Positions 50,096-58,532 of a DNA stretch of 64,000 nt are shown here, in pieces. Position numbers and translations under genes: made by a program. Origin of the DNA: Anaerolineales bacterium (lineage in GTDB: Bacteria; Chloroflexota; Anaerolineae; Anaerolineales; Villigracilaceae); assembly GCA_016789025.1 (NCBI GenBank), contig JAEURC010000006.1, positions 1 through 64,000 of the forward strand, given 5' to 3'. Numbering within the stretch: position 1 is the stretch's first letter; every line of letters begins with the position of its first letter. The notes beneath the pieces were generated by a model. The model did no database searches, had not been told where the DNA came from, and was given only the letters and a program-made list of their open reading frames with translations.

Positions 50096-51037
50096 GTGAC
50101 CAAACTGTTTTTTGCGACAGACATTCATGGTTCGGATATTTGCTGGAACAAGTTTTTGAATGCGGGGAAGTTTTATGAAGTGGACGTGCTGATCCTTGGG
50201 GGAGATATGACCGGTAAAGCGGTCGTGCCGTTCATTCATCAGGGCGGAGAAAATTACAAAGTCACTTTGCTTGAACAGGAATTTCCAATTACAAACGCGG
50301 ACGAACTCGCCGACATGAAGAAGCGCGTGCGCAGTCGCGGATATTATCCGTATTTGACGAACCCCGACGAGATGGCGGAGTTGGAAAAGAATCCGAGTCG
50401 CGTTTCGGAGATATTCAACGCCGAGGTGTTGAAGGTTGTCCAGCAGTGGATGGACATCGCCGAGAAAAAATTGGGCGGCACGGATATGAAAGTCTACTGC
50501 TCGCCGGGCAACGACGACATGGACGAGGTGGATGACGTTATTCGCACATCGAAGCGGGTGCTGTTGGTCGAGGGGCAGGTCACGCAATTGGATGAGCATC
50601 ACGAGATGATTGCCTCGGGTTGGAGCAACCGGACGCCGTGGGATACGCACCGCGAAGAGGGTGAGGACCAACTCGAGGTCCGGTATGAAGCGATGATCTC
50701 CAAGTTGAAAAATCCGAAGAACGCGGTCTTCAACGTCCACGTGCCTCCGCATCGTTCGGGACTGGATGAGGCTCCCGAGTTGGACAAGGATCTGCGTCCC
50801 GTGTTGGCGGGGCAGGCTCTCAAGCCTGTCGGCTCGACGGCGCTGCGCGAGGTCATCGAAAAATATGAGCCGCTCTTAGGCTTGCATGGGCACATCCACG
50901 AGGGGCGCGGGGCGATGAAGGTGGGCAAGACGTTGTGCATCAACCCCGGCTCGATGTATGAGCAGGGGACGTTGTTGGGGGCGATTGTGAAACTTGGGAA
51001 GAACAAGATCGAGAATTACGTGCTGACATCAGGATAA
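50096..51037 (+). CDS. Calcineurin-like metallophosphoesterase (copy 1)
   Basis: 313 residues with a GTG start; GGAGG is well placed. Metal motifs are D-x-H in FFATDIHGSD, GGD in LILGGDMTG, G-N-D-D in SPGNDDMDE (the usual G-N-H-D has D in place of H), VHVPPH, and G-H-I-H in LGLHGHIHEG. It should bind two metals and cleave a phosphoester. It is followed by an APC permease and is a clear paralog of the gene at 54881, in the same gene order. No signal peptide; the substrate is unknown. Confidence 0.85.
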   Translation: MTKLFFATDIHGSDICWNKFLNAGKFYEVDVLILGGDMTGKAVVPFIHQGGENYKVTLLEQEFPITNADELADMKKRVRSRGYYPYLTNPDEMAELEKNPSRVSEIFNAEVLKVVQQWMDIAEKKLGGTDMKVYCSPGNDDMDEVDDVIRTSKRVLLVEGQVTQLDEHHEMIASGWSNRTPWDTHREEGEDQLEVRYEAMISKLKNPKNAVFNVHVPPHRSGLDEAPELDKDLRPVLAGQALKPVGSTALREVIEKYEPLLGLHGHIHEGRGAMKVGKTLCINPGSMYEQGTLLGAIVKLGKNKIENYVLTSG

Positions 51038-51246
51038 GTTGCTTAGCCGCCATCCTCGGCGGCGTTCGTAAGGGAATCCCTGCGCCGGAGACGGCGTAGG
51101 GAGCAATATGATTATGTGCTGACTTCGGGATAACTCTCACTCGTTTTTCGTGTTATGTAAAGTAGCCGACGGAATGGCAAGGTCTCCGCCGGGTAATCGC
51201 AAAATAAATTTTGCGGTACAAGACCATCTAACAGAGGAGATGTGAT
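51038..51246. other. Spacer with a duplicated phosphoesterase tail
   Basis: 51108-51132 repeats the last codons of the gene before it (YVLTSG and stop) with four base changes in 24. Between lies a small CCGCC...GGCGG and GGCGTAGGGAGC-type repeat. Confidence 0.6.
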
Positions 51247-52890
51247 ATGAGCAACTTGTTTGTCCGTAAGGCGACCGGCATGGTGCGTTCGTGGTCGGTC
51301 TTCGACGCGTTCGTCTACGCGTTCTTTTCGATCAACCTTGTGACGTTGGGGTTATATAGTTTCAGCCAGATGTATTACTTCGAGGGTGGGATGGTCAATG
51401 CGTTGATCGTCAGCGCGGTGTTCATCTTCTTCGAGGTGATCGTGTACGCCAGCCTGATCGCCATCATGCCGCGTTCGGGAGGCGATTACGTCTGGCAGAG
51501 CCGCGTGCTCGGCGGGGCGGTGGGTTTCATCCTCGCGGTGACCGGCTGGTGGTTCATCCTATGGTTGTGGGTGCCGCTTTACGGCGACATGTTCCGGCAT
51601 ATCGTGTTGGTTCCGATTCTCGGTATCCTCGGCGCGCAAAATACCGCGCTATGGTTTGCCGGTACACAAGATGGATCGTTCGTCTCCGCGCTGATTACGC
51701 TGGCGATCGTGAGCGTGTTCATTGCGCTTGGCATGAAAACCTACGCGCGCATCCAGAAGTTTTCGTTCTACGGCGGCATGCTTGGGTTGGCTATCGTGAT
51801 CATCCTGTTCCTCACGGGTTCCAACGCGGCATTCAAAACCGGACTGGACGCGAACGCGACAGCTTTATTCGGCGCGCCAGCCGGCGTGTATGACGCCACT
51901 GTGACGCTCGGCTCCGATGCGGGCGCGGTCACGCCGTTCACAGGCGGCGGATTAGGACTCGCCGTCTTCCTCGTTCTGCCGTATTTAGTCTTCTTCAATC
52001 TGTGGCCCAACTGGGGCGCGACCTTGTACGGCGAAGTGCGCGGCGCGACAGATTTCAAACGCAACGTTTCCGGCATGGGCTGGGCATTGGGCGCCACCAC
52101 CGTTCTGGGAATCCTGTTGTTATATTCGATCGGCAAAACGGTCGGGTGGGATTTCTACGTTCAAGCCGGCGCGGCATGGTGGAATCATGCGTGGTATGGC
52201 GCGGATGTGGCTTTGCCGGTCTGGCCCTATCCCGCTTTGCTCGCCGCGTTCTTGACTACGAACAAACTCGTTCAATTCCTCGTAGTGGGGCTGATGAGCC
52301 TGTGGTGGTTTGGCTGGTGCGGGACAGTGTTCCTCTCCTCCACGCGCGTGATCTTTGCCGCCGCGTTCGACCGCCTGCTCCCCGAAAAGGTAGCGGAGGT
52401 CAATGAAAGGACTGGCACGCCGGTCTACGCCTTGCTGTTGATGGTCGTACCTTCGATTCTCGTGGCGTATCTCTTCTCGTACAACATCGCAAACTTCGCA
52501 TCGTTGACGTTATGCTCCACGCTGGTGATCGCCGTTACTTATCTCGGAACGACCATCTCGGCGATCATCCTTCCTTACACCAAACCCGATCTCTACAACG
52601 CGTCACCGGTTGCGAAGTACAAAATATTAGGCATTCCATTGATCACAGTTGCCGGCGTGATCTTCGGCGGTTTCCTCGTGTTCCTGCTCTACGAGTGGAT
52701 TCTCGACCCGAACGCGCTGTACGGCATCGGCTATTCGATCAATGAAGCGGGACTGAAGAATACCTCGTCGCTGATCTACATGGGCTCGATGTATCTGCTC
52801 GCCGCGATCATCTACTTCGGTTTCAAATCTGCGCGCAAAAAGCAGGGCATTGACCTCGACAAGGTCCATGCTGAGATCCCGGCGGAATAG
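51247..52890 (+). CDS. APC-superfamily permease (copy 1)
   Basis: 547 residues with about twelve hydrophobic helices. Conserved features of the amino acid/polyamine/organocation fold are MPRSGGDYVWQSR near residue 75 and the start RKATGMVRSWSVFDAF. The C-terminus carries the polar KQGIDLDKVHAEIPAE. GAGGAG lies seven bases upstream. It is a paralog of the permease at 55954. The substrate is unknown. Pairing with a phosphoesterase and a nucleotidyltransferase-fold gene recurs downstream. Confidence 0.88.
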   Translation: MSNLFVRKATGMVRSWSVFDAFVYAFFSINLVTLGLYSFSQMYYFEGGMVNALIVSAVFIFFEVIVYASLIAIMPRSGGDYVWQSRVLGGAVGFILAVTGWWFILWLWVPLYGDMFRHIVLVPILGILGAQNTALWFAGTQDGSFVSALITLAIVSVFIALGMKTYARIQKFSFYGGMLGLAIVIILFLTGSNAAFKTGLDANATALFGAPAGVYDATVTLGSDAGAVTPFTGGGLGLAVFLVLPYLVFFNLWPNWGATLYGEVRGATDFKRNVSGMGWALGATTVLGILLLYSIGKTVGWDFYVQAGAAWWNHAWYGADVALPVWPYPALLAAFLTTNKLVQFLVVGLMSLWWFGWCGTVFLSSTRVIFAAAFDRLLPEKVAEVNERTGTPVYALLLMVVPSILVAYLFSYNIANFASLTLCSTLVIAVTYLGTTISAIILPYTKPDLYNASPVAKYKILGIPLITVAGVIFGGFLVFLLYEWILDPNALYGIGYSINEAGLKNTSSLIYMGSMYLLAAIIYFGFKSARKKQGIDLDKVHAEIPAE

Positions 52891-52971
52891 AGCCCAAGCT
52901 AAAAGATTCAGCCACAGATTTCACGGATTCTCGCGGATTTTTAATTCTTCCGTTCTGAATCAGGAAAGACG

Positions 52972-53007
52972 AAAGCCGACCAGTTTCAACTTGGTCGGCT
53001 TTTTTTT
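52972..53007 (+). terminator. Intrinsic terminator after permease 1
   Basis: AAAGCCGACCA (52972-52982) pairs with TGGTCGGCTTT (52992-53002) followed by TTTTT. Confidence 0.9.
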
Positions 53008-53124
53008 CGTGCAAATTCGAGAAACTTGTACTGCGACTGAAAGGCGTGTCGAAGTATCCGTGGCTAAATGCTCGTAAGATTAGATTTAGGGCGAGGCGTG
53101 TTGATTCTTGTGGAGCAAACTTCC

Positions 53125-53937
53125 TTATCCCTGCCAGACGGAACCGGGGCGCGCCATCTCGGCGACGATATCGAATGAGGAGATCACCCCCAGCGGGAAA
53201 CTTTCCGGATCGTTCGCATCAACAACGATCACGCGGTGACGGTGGTTCTGGATCATCAAGTTGGCGGCTTCTTGCAGGCTGGAGTTGATGTCAATGGTAG
53301 TGAGGTTGCGATTGATCGCATCGCTAACGGTGACGCGTTCATCTACGTTCGAGCTGGCGAAACGCACGAGGTCATAACCGGTGACCACGCCTAGCGGTTT
53401 GCCGCGCGAATCTACCACAACGACTGACCGCCAGCCTGCCTGCGTCATCGTGCGCGCCGCGGAAATGATGGGCGTCTTGTCGCGGCAGACCAGAAATACA
53501 TCCGACATAACATCGCCCACTTTTTCGCGTTGGCCTTTTTCCTGCGCGGCGATATTCCGCACAAAATCAGAGATCGAGATCACGCCGAGCGGCTTATCTT
53601 TTTCGACGACCAGCATCCGGTGAATTTGCTTGTCAATGAATTTTTGCGCCGCCTCTTCCACGGACACGTCTGCGTAAATGGATTCGATGGGGGAGGTCAT
53701 CAGGTCGCGCGCGGTCATTGCTCGCATGGCGTCGAGACTCTCTTTGTCCACCGAAAGCCATTCGCCGGCGAGCAGGTCGAAATCCGAGATGATGCCAAGC
53801 GGCTGGTCCGGCGAATCTGCCACGATCAGCGCGTGGACGTGATGCTCGTTCAGCATTGCCGCCACTTTCCCAAGAGAAGCATTGGAAGGGCAGACGATCA
53901 ACCCTTTGTGCATGAGGTCTTTTACGGTTTTATTCAT
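53125..53937 (-). CDS. Four-CBS-domain protein
   Basis: 270 residues made of four CBS motifs, two Bateman pairs. Visible repeats are VKDLMHKGLIVCPSNASLG, ARDLMTSPIESIYADVSVE, VGDVMSDVFLVCRDKTPI and VSDAINRNLTTIDINSSL. CBS pairs bind adenine nucleotides or S-adenosyl compounds and regulate transporters or enzymes. It lies 16 bases after the nucleotidyltransferase-fold gene on the same strand, so the two probably form an operon regulating the nearby permease; that is inference. Confidence 0.9.
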   Translation of the reverse strand: MNKTVKDLMHKGLIVCPSNASLGKVAAMLNEHHVHALIVADSPDQPLGIISDFDLLAGEWLSVDKESLDAMRAMTARDLMTSPIESIYADVSVEEAAQKFIDKQIHRMLVVEKDKPLGVISISDFVRNIAAQEKGQREKVGDVMSDVFLVCRDKTPIISAARTMTQAGWRSVVVVDSRGKPLGVVTGYDLVRFASSNVDERVTVSDAINRNLTTIDINSSLQEAANLMIQNHRHRVIVVDANDPESFPLGVISSFDIVAEMARPGSVWQG

Positions 53938-53952
53938 CGCGGTCTCCTCATC

Positions 53953-54744
53953 TTATTGAACTTCGTCCACGTCTTTGTACCACTTCACGCGGTCGCCGAC
54001 GCGGTCTCGTAAACGCCAAGCCATGGGTTTGGGCTCGCTTTCCAATCGTGCCAGAATATCATCCACCTGCGCAGTGACCTTCGTCTTTTGTTCGGCGGTC
54101 AATTGCTCGTAGCCCTGCGCCAGTTTTTTCACCTTGTCGAGGTTCATGGTTGTTGTGCGCCACAATCCCCAATCACTCGCGCACAGTGCCGCCGTTCGTT
54201 TGACGTTGATGGTATCGTTGTCTACATCTCCGAGGGGATGTTCGAGTAAAAGCATGATCGTGTCAATTACATCCTTCTCGTTGATCTGCACGATCTGCAT
54301 TTTTTCGAGGAGCAATTCGGTGAGTGGAATTGTCGGCGAGTCGACTTCGAGCCTATCCTTCCAATAGATCGTATGGCAGAAGTCTAACTTTTCATAAAAG
54401 ATGTCAATATGCAAGCCCGTCCCCGGCTTGTCGAAGATGGCGCGTTCGCCCTCGGTGGCGATGTAGACCTCGCGGTTTTCCGCATAGCCCATGGAGGCGA
54501 GCAGTCCCTGAATGTGTTTTGCCTGAGCATTGTAGGCGGCAAAATCAATGTCGGTGTATGCCCGTCCCATCGCCTGCTGCAGATACCCGAACGTTGGACA
54601 GTGCATCTGGAACGCCAGCGAACCGATAACGCGCATCAGGATTCCCTTTTCGCTGCTTGCCCGTAGGATGGTTTTTAGCTCAGTTTCAAATTTCTCGCGC
54701 TCCGAACTATCCTGATCCTTCATCCCTATCGAACTTCCGGTCAT
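53953..54744 (-). CDS. Nucleotidyltransferase-fold protein (copy A)
   Basis: 263 residues. The minimal nucleotidyltransferase pattern G41-S42 (RVIGSLAFQ) and D65-I66-D67 is followed by a third acidic strand near LHIDIFYEKL. The C-terminal half is helical, and its end (WRLRDRVGDRVKWYKDV) is strongly conserved with copy B at 57673. The fold resembles AbiEii/MNT-like nucleotidyltransferases; substrate unknown, and toxin activity is not suggested by the context. GAGGAG precedes the ATG at normal spacing. It is upstream of the CBS gene. Confidence 0.72.
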   Translation of the reverse strand: MTGSSIGMKDQDSSEREKFETELKTILRASSEKGILMRVIGSLAFQMHCPTFGYLQQAMGRAYTDIDFAAYNAQAKHIQGLLASMGYAENREVYIATEGERAIFDKPGTGLHIDIFYEKLDFCHTIYWKDRLEVDSPTIPLTELLLEKMQIVQINEKDVIDTIMLLLEHPLGDVDNDTINVKRTAALCASDWGLWRTTTMNLDKVKKLAQGYEQLTAEQKTKVTAQVDDILARLESEPKPMAWRLRDRVGDRVKWYKDVDEVQ

Positions 54745-54880
54745 ACCATGCTCCTCGACGAAATGTATAAGGTACGGCGGGTATTATATCCAAAAGACGG
54801 ATGAGTGAGCGCAACGGGTTTGAGCGGCGGGTGTTTTCAGTTTCGGTGCGATAAACCCATGCTGCGGAAAAGGTCTATTC

Positions 54881-55876
54881 ATGTCGTTCTTTTCGAAGAA
54901 GCCCAGTAAGAAAGCCACCCGCTTGTTCTTCGCCACGGATCTGCACGGGTCTGAGCGAACGTTCCGCAAATTCATCAATGCCGGAAAGTTTTACGAAGTC
55001 AATGTGATCGTCATGGGCGGAGATATTCAAGGCAAGTTGATGATCCCCATTATCAAAGAATCCAACGGGCATCACCGCGCCACATTGCAGGGACGGGTCG
55101 AGCATCTCGCCACAGAGGAAGATTTGAAGCTGTTGATGGGCAGGCTGGATACGCTGGGGTTTTACTACAAAGTTATGGAAGCGGACGAATTCCGAGCGCT
55201 TCAGTCCGATTCAAAGTCGGTCAACGCATTGTTCAATGAATTGGCGAAACAAAAATTGACCAGCTGGGTGGATCTTGCGGAAGAACGGTTGAGCGGCACG
55301 GGGATCAAATGTTTCGTCACAGGCGGCAACGACGACGAGTGGGAAGTGTTGAATGTGATGAAGCGTGAGGATGCGAAATCTTTTTTTGCGGTCGAAAATG
55401 AGATGGTGATGGTGGATGATGTTCACTCGATGATCTCGGTGGGCATCAGCACGCCGACCCCTTGGAACACGCCGCGCGAAACAACGGAAGAAGAATTGGG
55501 CAACATGATCGAAGAGATGGCGAAGAAAGTTCCAGACATGCAGAAAGCCATTTTTAACTTCCACGACCCGCCGGTGGATTCGTCTCTCGACACTTGCCCG
55601 AAGTTGGATTGGACGAAAGACCCGCCGGAACAGATCGTCGAGGGCGGACAAGTTGTCTTGTTTGGGGCAGGCTCAAGGTCCGTGAGAGAAGCGATCGAAA
55701 AATATCAGCCGATGCTCGGCTTGCATGGCCACATCCACGAATCTCAATCTGTGGCAAAACTTGGGCGCACCACGTGCATCAATCCGGGCAGCGAATATGC
55801 GGAGGGAATCTTGCGCGGCTGTATTGTTACATTCATAGACGGCGAAGTGCAAGGCTATCAAATGACCAGCGGGTAG
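54881..55876 (+). CDS. Calcineurin-like metallophosphoesterase (copy 2)
   Basis: 331 residues; the same motif set as copy 1: FFATDLHGSE, VMGGDIQG, TGGNDDEWE with the same G-N-D-D variant, NFHDPP, LGLHGHIHES. The conserved departure from G-N-H-D in both copies suggests a distinct subfamily. It diverges from the nucleotidyltransferase A gene and precedes the second permease. Role unknown. Confidence 0.85.
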   Translation: MSFFSKKPSKKATRLFFATDLHGSERTFRKFINAGKFYEVNVIVMGGDIQGKLMIPIIKESNGHHRATLQGRVEHLATEEDLKLLMGRLDTLGFYYKVMEADEFRALQSDSKSVNALFNELAKQKLTSWVDLAEERLSGTGIKCFVTGGNDDEWEVLNVMKREDAKSFFAVENEMVMVDDVHSMISVGISTPTPWNTPRETTEEELGNMIEEMAKKVPDMQKAIFNFHDPPVDSSLDTCPKLDWTKDPPEQIVEGGQVVLFGAGSRSVREAIEKYQPMLGLHGHIHESQSVAKLGRTTCINPGSEYAEGILRGCIVTFIDGEVQGYQMTSG

Positions 55877-55953
55877 CTGGCGAAAGGAGGATCGCGCCCG
55901 GCAAATAATTCATATCGAACTCTGGCAGTCTATTCATAAAAAGGAGAGATGAA

Positions 55954-57609
55954 ATGGCTACAACAGCAAAACCTGAGGTCTTCACTCGAAAAGCCTCCGG
56001 GCTTGTGCGGGTGATGTCCCCGTACTCCGCCTTCGTTTATAACATTTTGACGATGGGCTTGATATTTCCGTGGACGTATCTGTGGGCGCCCGGCGCGTTG
56101 CCCGGCGGGCAAGTGGTGTGGGGAATTCTGCTTGCAATGCTCATTGAAATTCCGATCGCGTATGTTTACGTGTGGCTGTCCACCGCGCTTCCTCGTTCGG
56201 GCGGCGATTACGTGTTTCAAAGCCGCGTCTTCGGCGGCGGCGTTGCGTTCACCGTGGTGTTCTCAGGCTTCGTGATCTGGATTCTCCAATGGGTGGCGCT
56301 TTCGGGATGGCTGGTCTCGTATCTCGGATTCGCTCCGCTCTTTCTCGGGCTTGGGGCGACGACGGGAAACGCCGCTCTTTCCGGACTGGGGGTCTGGTTC
56401 ACCACCTCGACCGGTATCGTCATCGTGAGCATTCTCAACGCGGCGCTCTCGATGTGGTTGCTCGTGAGCGGATTCAAAAATTACGTCCGCTTCCAACATG
56501 TGATGTGGTGGGGCACGTTGCTTGCCTTTGCGACCATCTTCGTTGTGTTGTTCACGACGCCCGCGTCTGAATTTGTTTCGCGCTTGAACGCCTTTGCGGT
56601 TGCGTCGGGCGGTGTGGAGAATTTCTACCAAACGGCGGTAGACGCGGTGAAAGCGGCGGGCATCGACCTCAATCCGCCTTTCAGTTTGATGGCTACCTTG
56701 CTCGTTGCGCCCATCGCATGGACTTCTTTGCAATGGGCGACGTATTCCTCGCAACAGAACGGCGAGATCAAAGACGCGCGCAGTTTCAAATCGCAGGTCT
56801 TTATCATGGTCGGCTCGCTTGTTGCAACGGGACTTCTGCTTGCCCTGCTTGCGGTGGGCATCCAGCGAGTTGCCGGTTCCGAGTTCTCCTACGTGGCGGG
56901 CGCGGGCTATTGGTCATTGATCGCCGAGGCGAACATCAACGGATTCAATTTGTGGCCCCCGATCATCGCGGTCGCGTTGGCGGCAAGTCCGCTGGTGGTG
57001 TTGATCATCGGTTTGGGGTATCTGCTCAACGGTTTCCAGATCGTCTGCAACTGCTACATCGGCATGACGCGCGTGCTGGTCGCCATGTCGCTTGACCGCC
57101 TGCTTCCGGAATGGTTCAGCAAAGTGGATGAAAAGCGGCATACGCCGGTGAACGCGCATCTGGCATACTTCCTTGCCAGCATTCCGGTCATTCTCGCGTA
57201 TAACCTTGTCCCCGGTTGGGTTGGTCTCACACTCGGCGTGACGTTCGGATGCGGGTATGTCTTTGTCATCACTTGCATCTCCGGCGCGCTCCTGCCATAC
57301 CGCGCAAAAGAATTGTACGAGTCGTCGCCCGGCGCTCAATATAAACTCGGCAATCTGCCGATGATCACCGTGCTTGGCGTGCTCGGCGGGATATTGGGAA
57401 TCATCATGGTTCTGGCTTTCCTGTTCGCTCCGCAATTAGGCGTTCTCGGAAACTGGAACTTCGAGAATTTCCCCTCCGGTGTGTGGGCTCAGATCATCGC
57501 CTTTGCGTTGCCCGTCATTTCGGCAGTGATCTACTTCATCATGAAGAACAACCAGAAATCCAAGGGCATCAACGTGGATTACGCTTTCAAGGAAATTCCG
57601 CCCGAGTAA
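55954..57609 (+). CDS. APC-superfamily permease (copy 2)
   Basis: 551 residues with about twelve hydrophobic helices. LPRSGGDYVFQSR near residue 75 and the start TRKASGLVRVMSPYSAF match copy 1. The C-terminus is GINVDYAFKEIPPE. AAGGAGAG precedes the ATG. It follows phosphoesterase 2 and is followed by nucleotidyltransferase-fold copy B. Substrate unknown; the C-terminal tail pattern is conserved between copies. Confidence 0.88.
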   Translation: MATTAKPEVFTRKASGLVRVMSPYSAFVYNILTMGLIFPWTYLWAPGALPGGQVVWGILLAMLIEIPIAYVYVWLSTALPRSGGDYVFQSRVFGGGVAFTVVFSGFVIWILQWVALSGWLVSYLGFAPLFLGLGATTGNAALSGLGVWFTTSTGIVIVSILNAALSMWLLVSGFKNYVRFQHVMWWGTLLAFATIFVVLFTTPASEFVSRLNAFAVASGGVENFYQTAVDAVKAAGIDLNPPFSLMATLLVAPIAWTSLQWATYSSQQNGEIKDARSFKSQVFIMVGSLVATGLLLALLAVGIQRVAGSEFSYVAGAGYWSLIAEANINGFNLWPPIIAVALAASPLVVLIIGLGYLLNGFQIVCNCYIGMTRVLVAMSLDRLLPEWFSKVDEKRHTPVNAHLAYFLASIPVILAYNLVPGWVGLTLGVTFGCGYVFVITCISGALLPYRAKELYESSPGAQYKLGNLPMITVLGVLGGILGIIMVLAFLFAPQLGVLGNWNFENFPSGVWAQIIAFALPVISAVIYFIMKNNQKSKGINVDYAFKEIPPE

Positions 57610-57672
57610 AATTTGAGTTGCGGTTAGAATACGGTGGTCAGTGGGAGTTCCTCCCGCTGACCACCCTTGTTT

Positions 57673-58425
57673 ATGCACCCCTCACAGTTTCTTCTCGATG
57701 AAACAAATCGTTTGATCTCTGCGGCTGACGACCAAACGATCCTCCTGCGCGTGCTAGGTGGTCTAGCGATCAAGATTCACCGCAACGGAGATCATCCGCT
57801 TTTTACCCGCGAGTATGGAGATCTCGATTTTGTTGTTACGGGAAAGCATCGCCGCGCATTCGAGAATTTTATGCCGTCCGCGGGGTATTCTCCGCACAAG
57901 CAATTCAACTTGCTCAACGGTACGACGCGGCAAATTTATTATCACGATGCAACCGGTATGAAAGTGGATATTTTTGTCGGCTCGTTTGCAATGTGCCATA
58001 GAATCCCATTAGAGGACCGACTCCATCTTCACCCGCTTACGATTCCCCCCGCTGATTTATTGTTGACCAAGGCACAGATCGCTGAGTTGAATCGCAAAGA
58101 TGCGCTGGATATCGCTTCGCTTCTTCTCGACGTGGAAACTGGTTCAAGCGATGAAGCCATGATCAATCTGGATCGAATCGCGGAACTCTGCGGCAATGAT
58201 TGGGGTTTATACAAAACAACATCCATCAATCTGAAACGCGTCAAGGAAATCGTAGGTGAGGAGTCGCTTGCGCTGGCTGAATCAGAACGAAGTCAGATTG
58301 AGAAGCGGATTGGTGAAATCCTGAGCGTGTTTGAATCCATGCCGAAATCCGTCCAGTGGAAGATGCGCGATAAAGTTGGCACGCGCGTCCGCTGGTATGA
58401 GGAGGTGGAGGAGGTGGCGCGATAA
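57673..58425 (+). CDS. Nucleotidyltransferase-fold protein (copy B)
   Basis: 250 residues from the ATG; a TTG six bases earlier is possible. G31-G32 in RVLGGLAIKIH and D52-L53-D54 form the nucleotidyltransferase core, with a third acidic strand at MKVDIFVGSF. The C-terminus WKMRDKVGTRVRWYEEV matches copy A closely. Also shared are NDWGLYKTTSINL and the corresponding SDWGLWRTTTMNL. It is directly downstream of permease 2, so the APC/nucleotidyltransferase link occurs twice. Confidence 0.72.
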   Translation: MHPSQFLLDETNRLISAADDQTILLRVLGGLAIKIHRNGDHPLFTREYGDLDFVVTGKHRRAFENFMPSAGYSPHKQFNLLNGTTRQIYYHDATGMKVDIFVGSFAMCHRIPLEDRLHLHPLTIPPADLLLTKAQIAELNRKDALDIASLLLDVETGSSDEAMINLDRIAELCGNDWGLYKTTSINLKRVKEIVGEESLALAESERSQIEKRIGEILSVFESMPKSVQWKMRDKVGTRVRWYEEVEEVAR

Positions 58426-58468
58426 AGTAGTCTTGACAAATGGTTATCCGTGTTTGGATTGTTCAGTA

Positions 58469-58474
58469 TATAAT
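58469..58474 (+). promoter_or_regulatory. -10 box of the ABC transporter operon
   Basis: TATAAT in CAGTATATAATCGAG. A TTGACA at 58433 is too distant (30 bases) to be its -35. Confidence 0.5.
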
Positions 58475-58484
58475 CGAGTTCGAT

Positions 58485-58503
58485 GGAGAGCATGTGGCTC
58501 TCC
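58485..58503 (+). promoter_or_regulatory. Leader hairpin before the binding-protein gene
   Basis: GGAGAGC (58485-58491), loop ATGTG, GCTCTCC (58497-58503): a perfect 7-bp hairpin just after the expected transcription start. Possibly a 5' stabiliser; its left arm resembles a ribosome binding site. Confidence 0.5.
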
Positions 58504-58532
58504 ACAAGTCAATTTATCTCAAAGGAGAGAGA

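Noticed and set aside
58433..58474. TTGACA (58433) with TATAAT (58469) as one promoter
   Set aside because: The spacing is 30 bases, far from 16-18; only the -10 box was kept.
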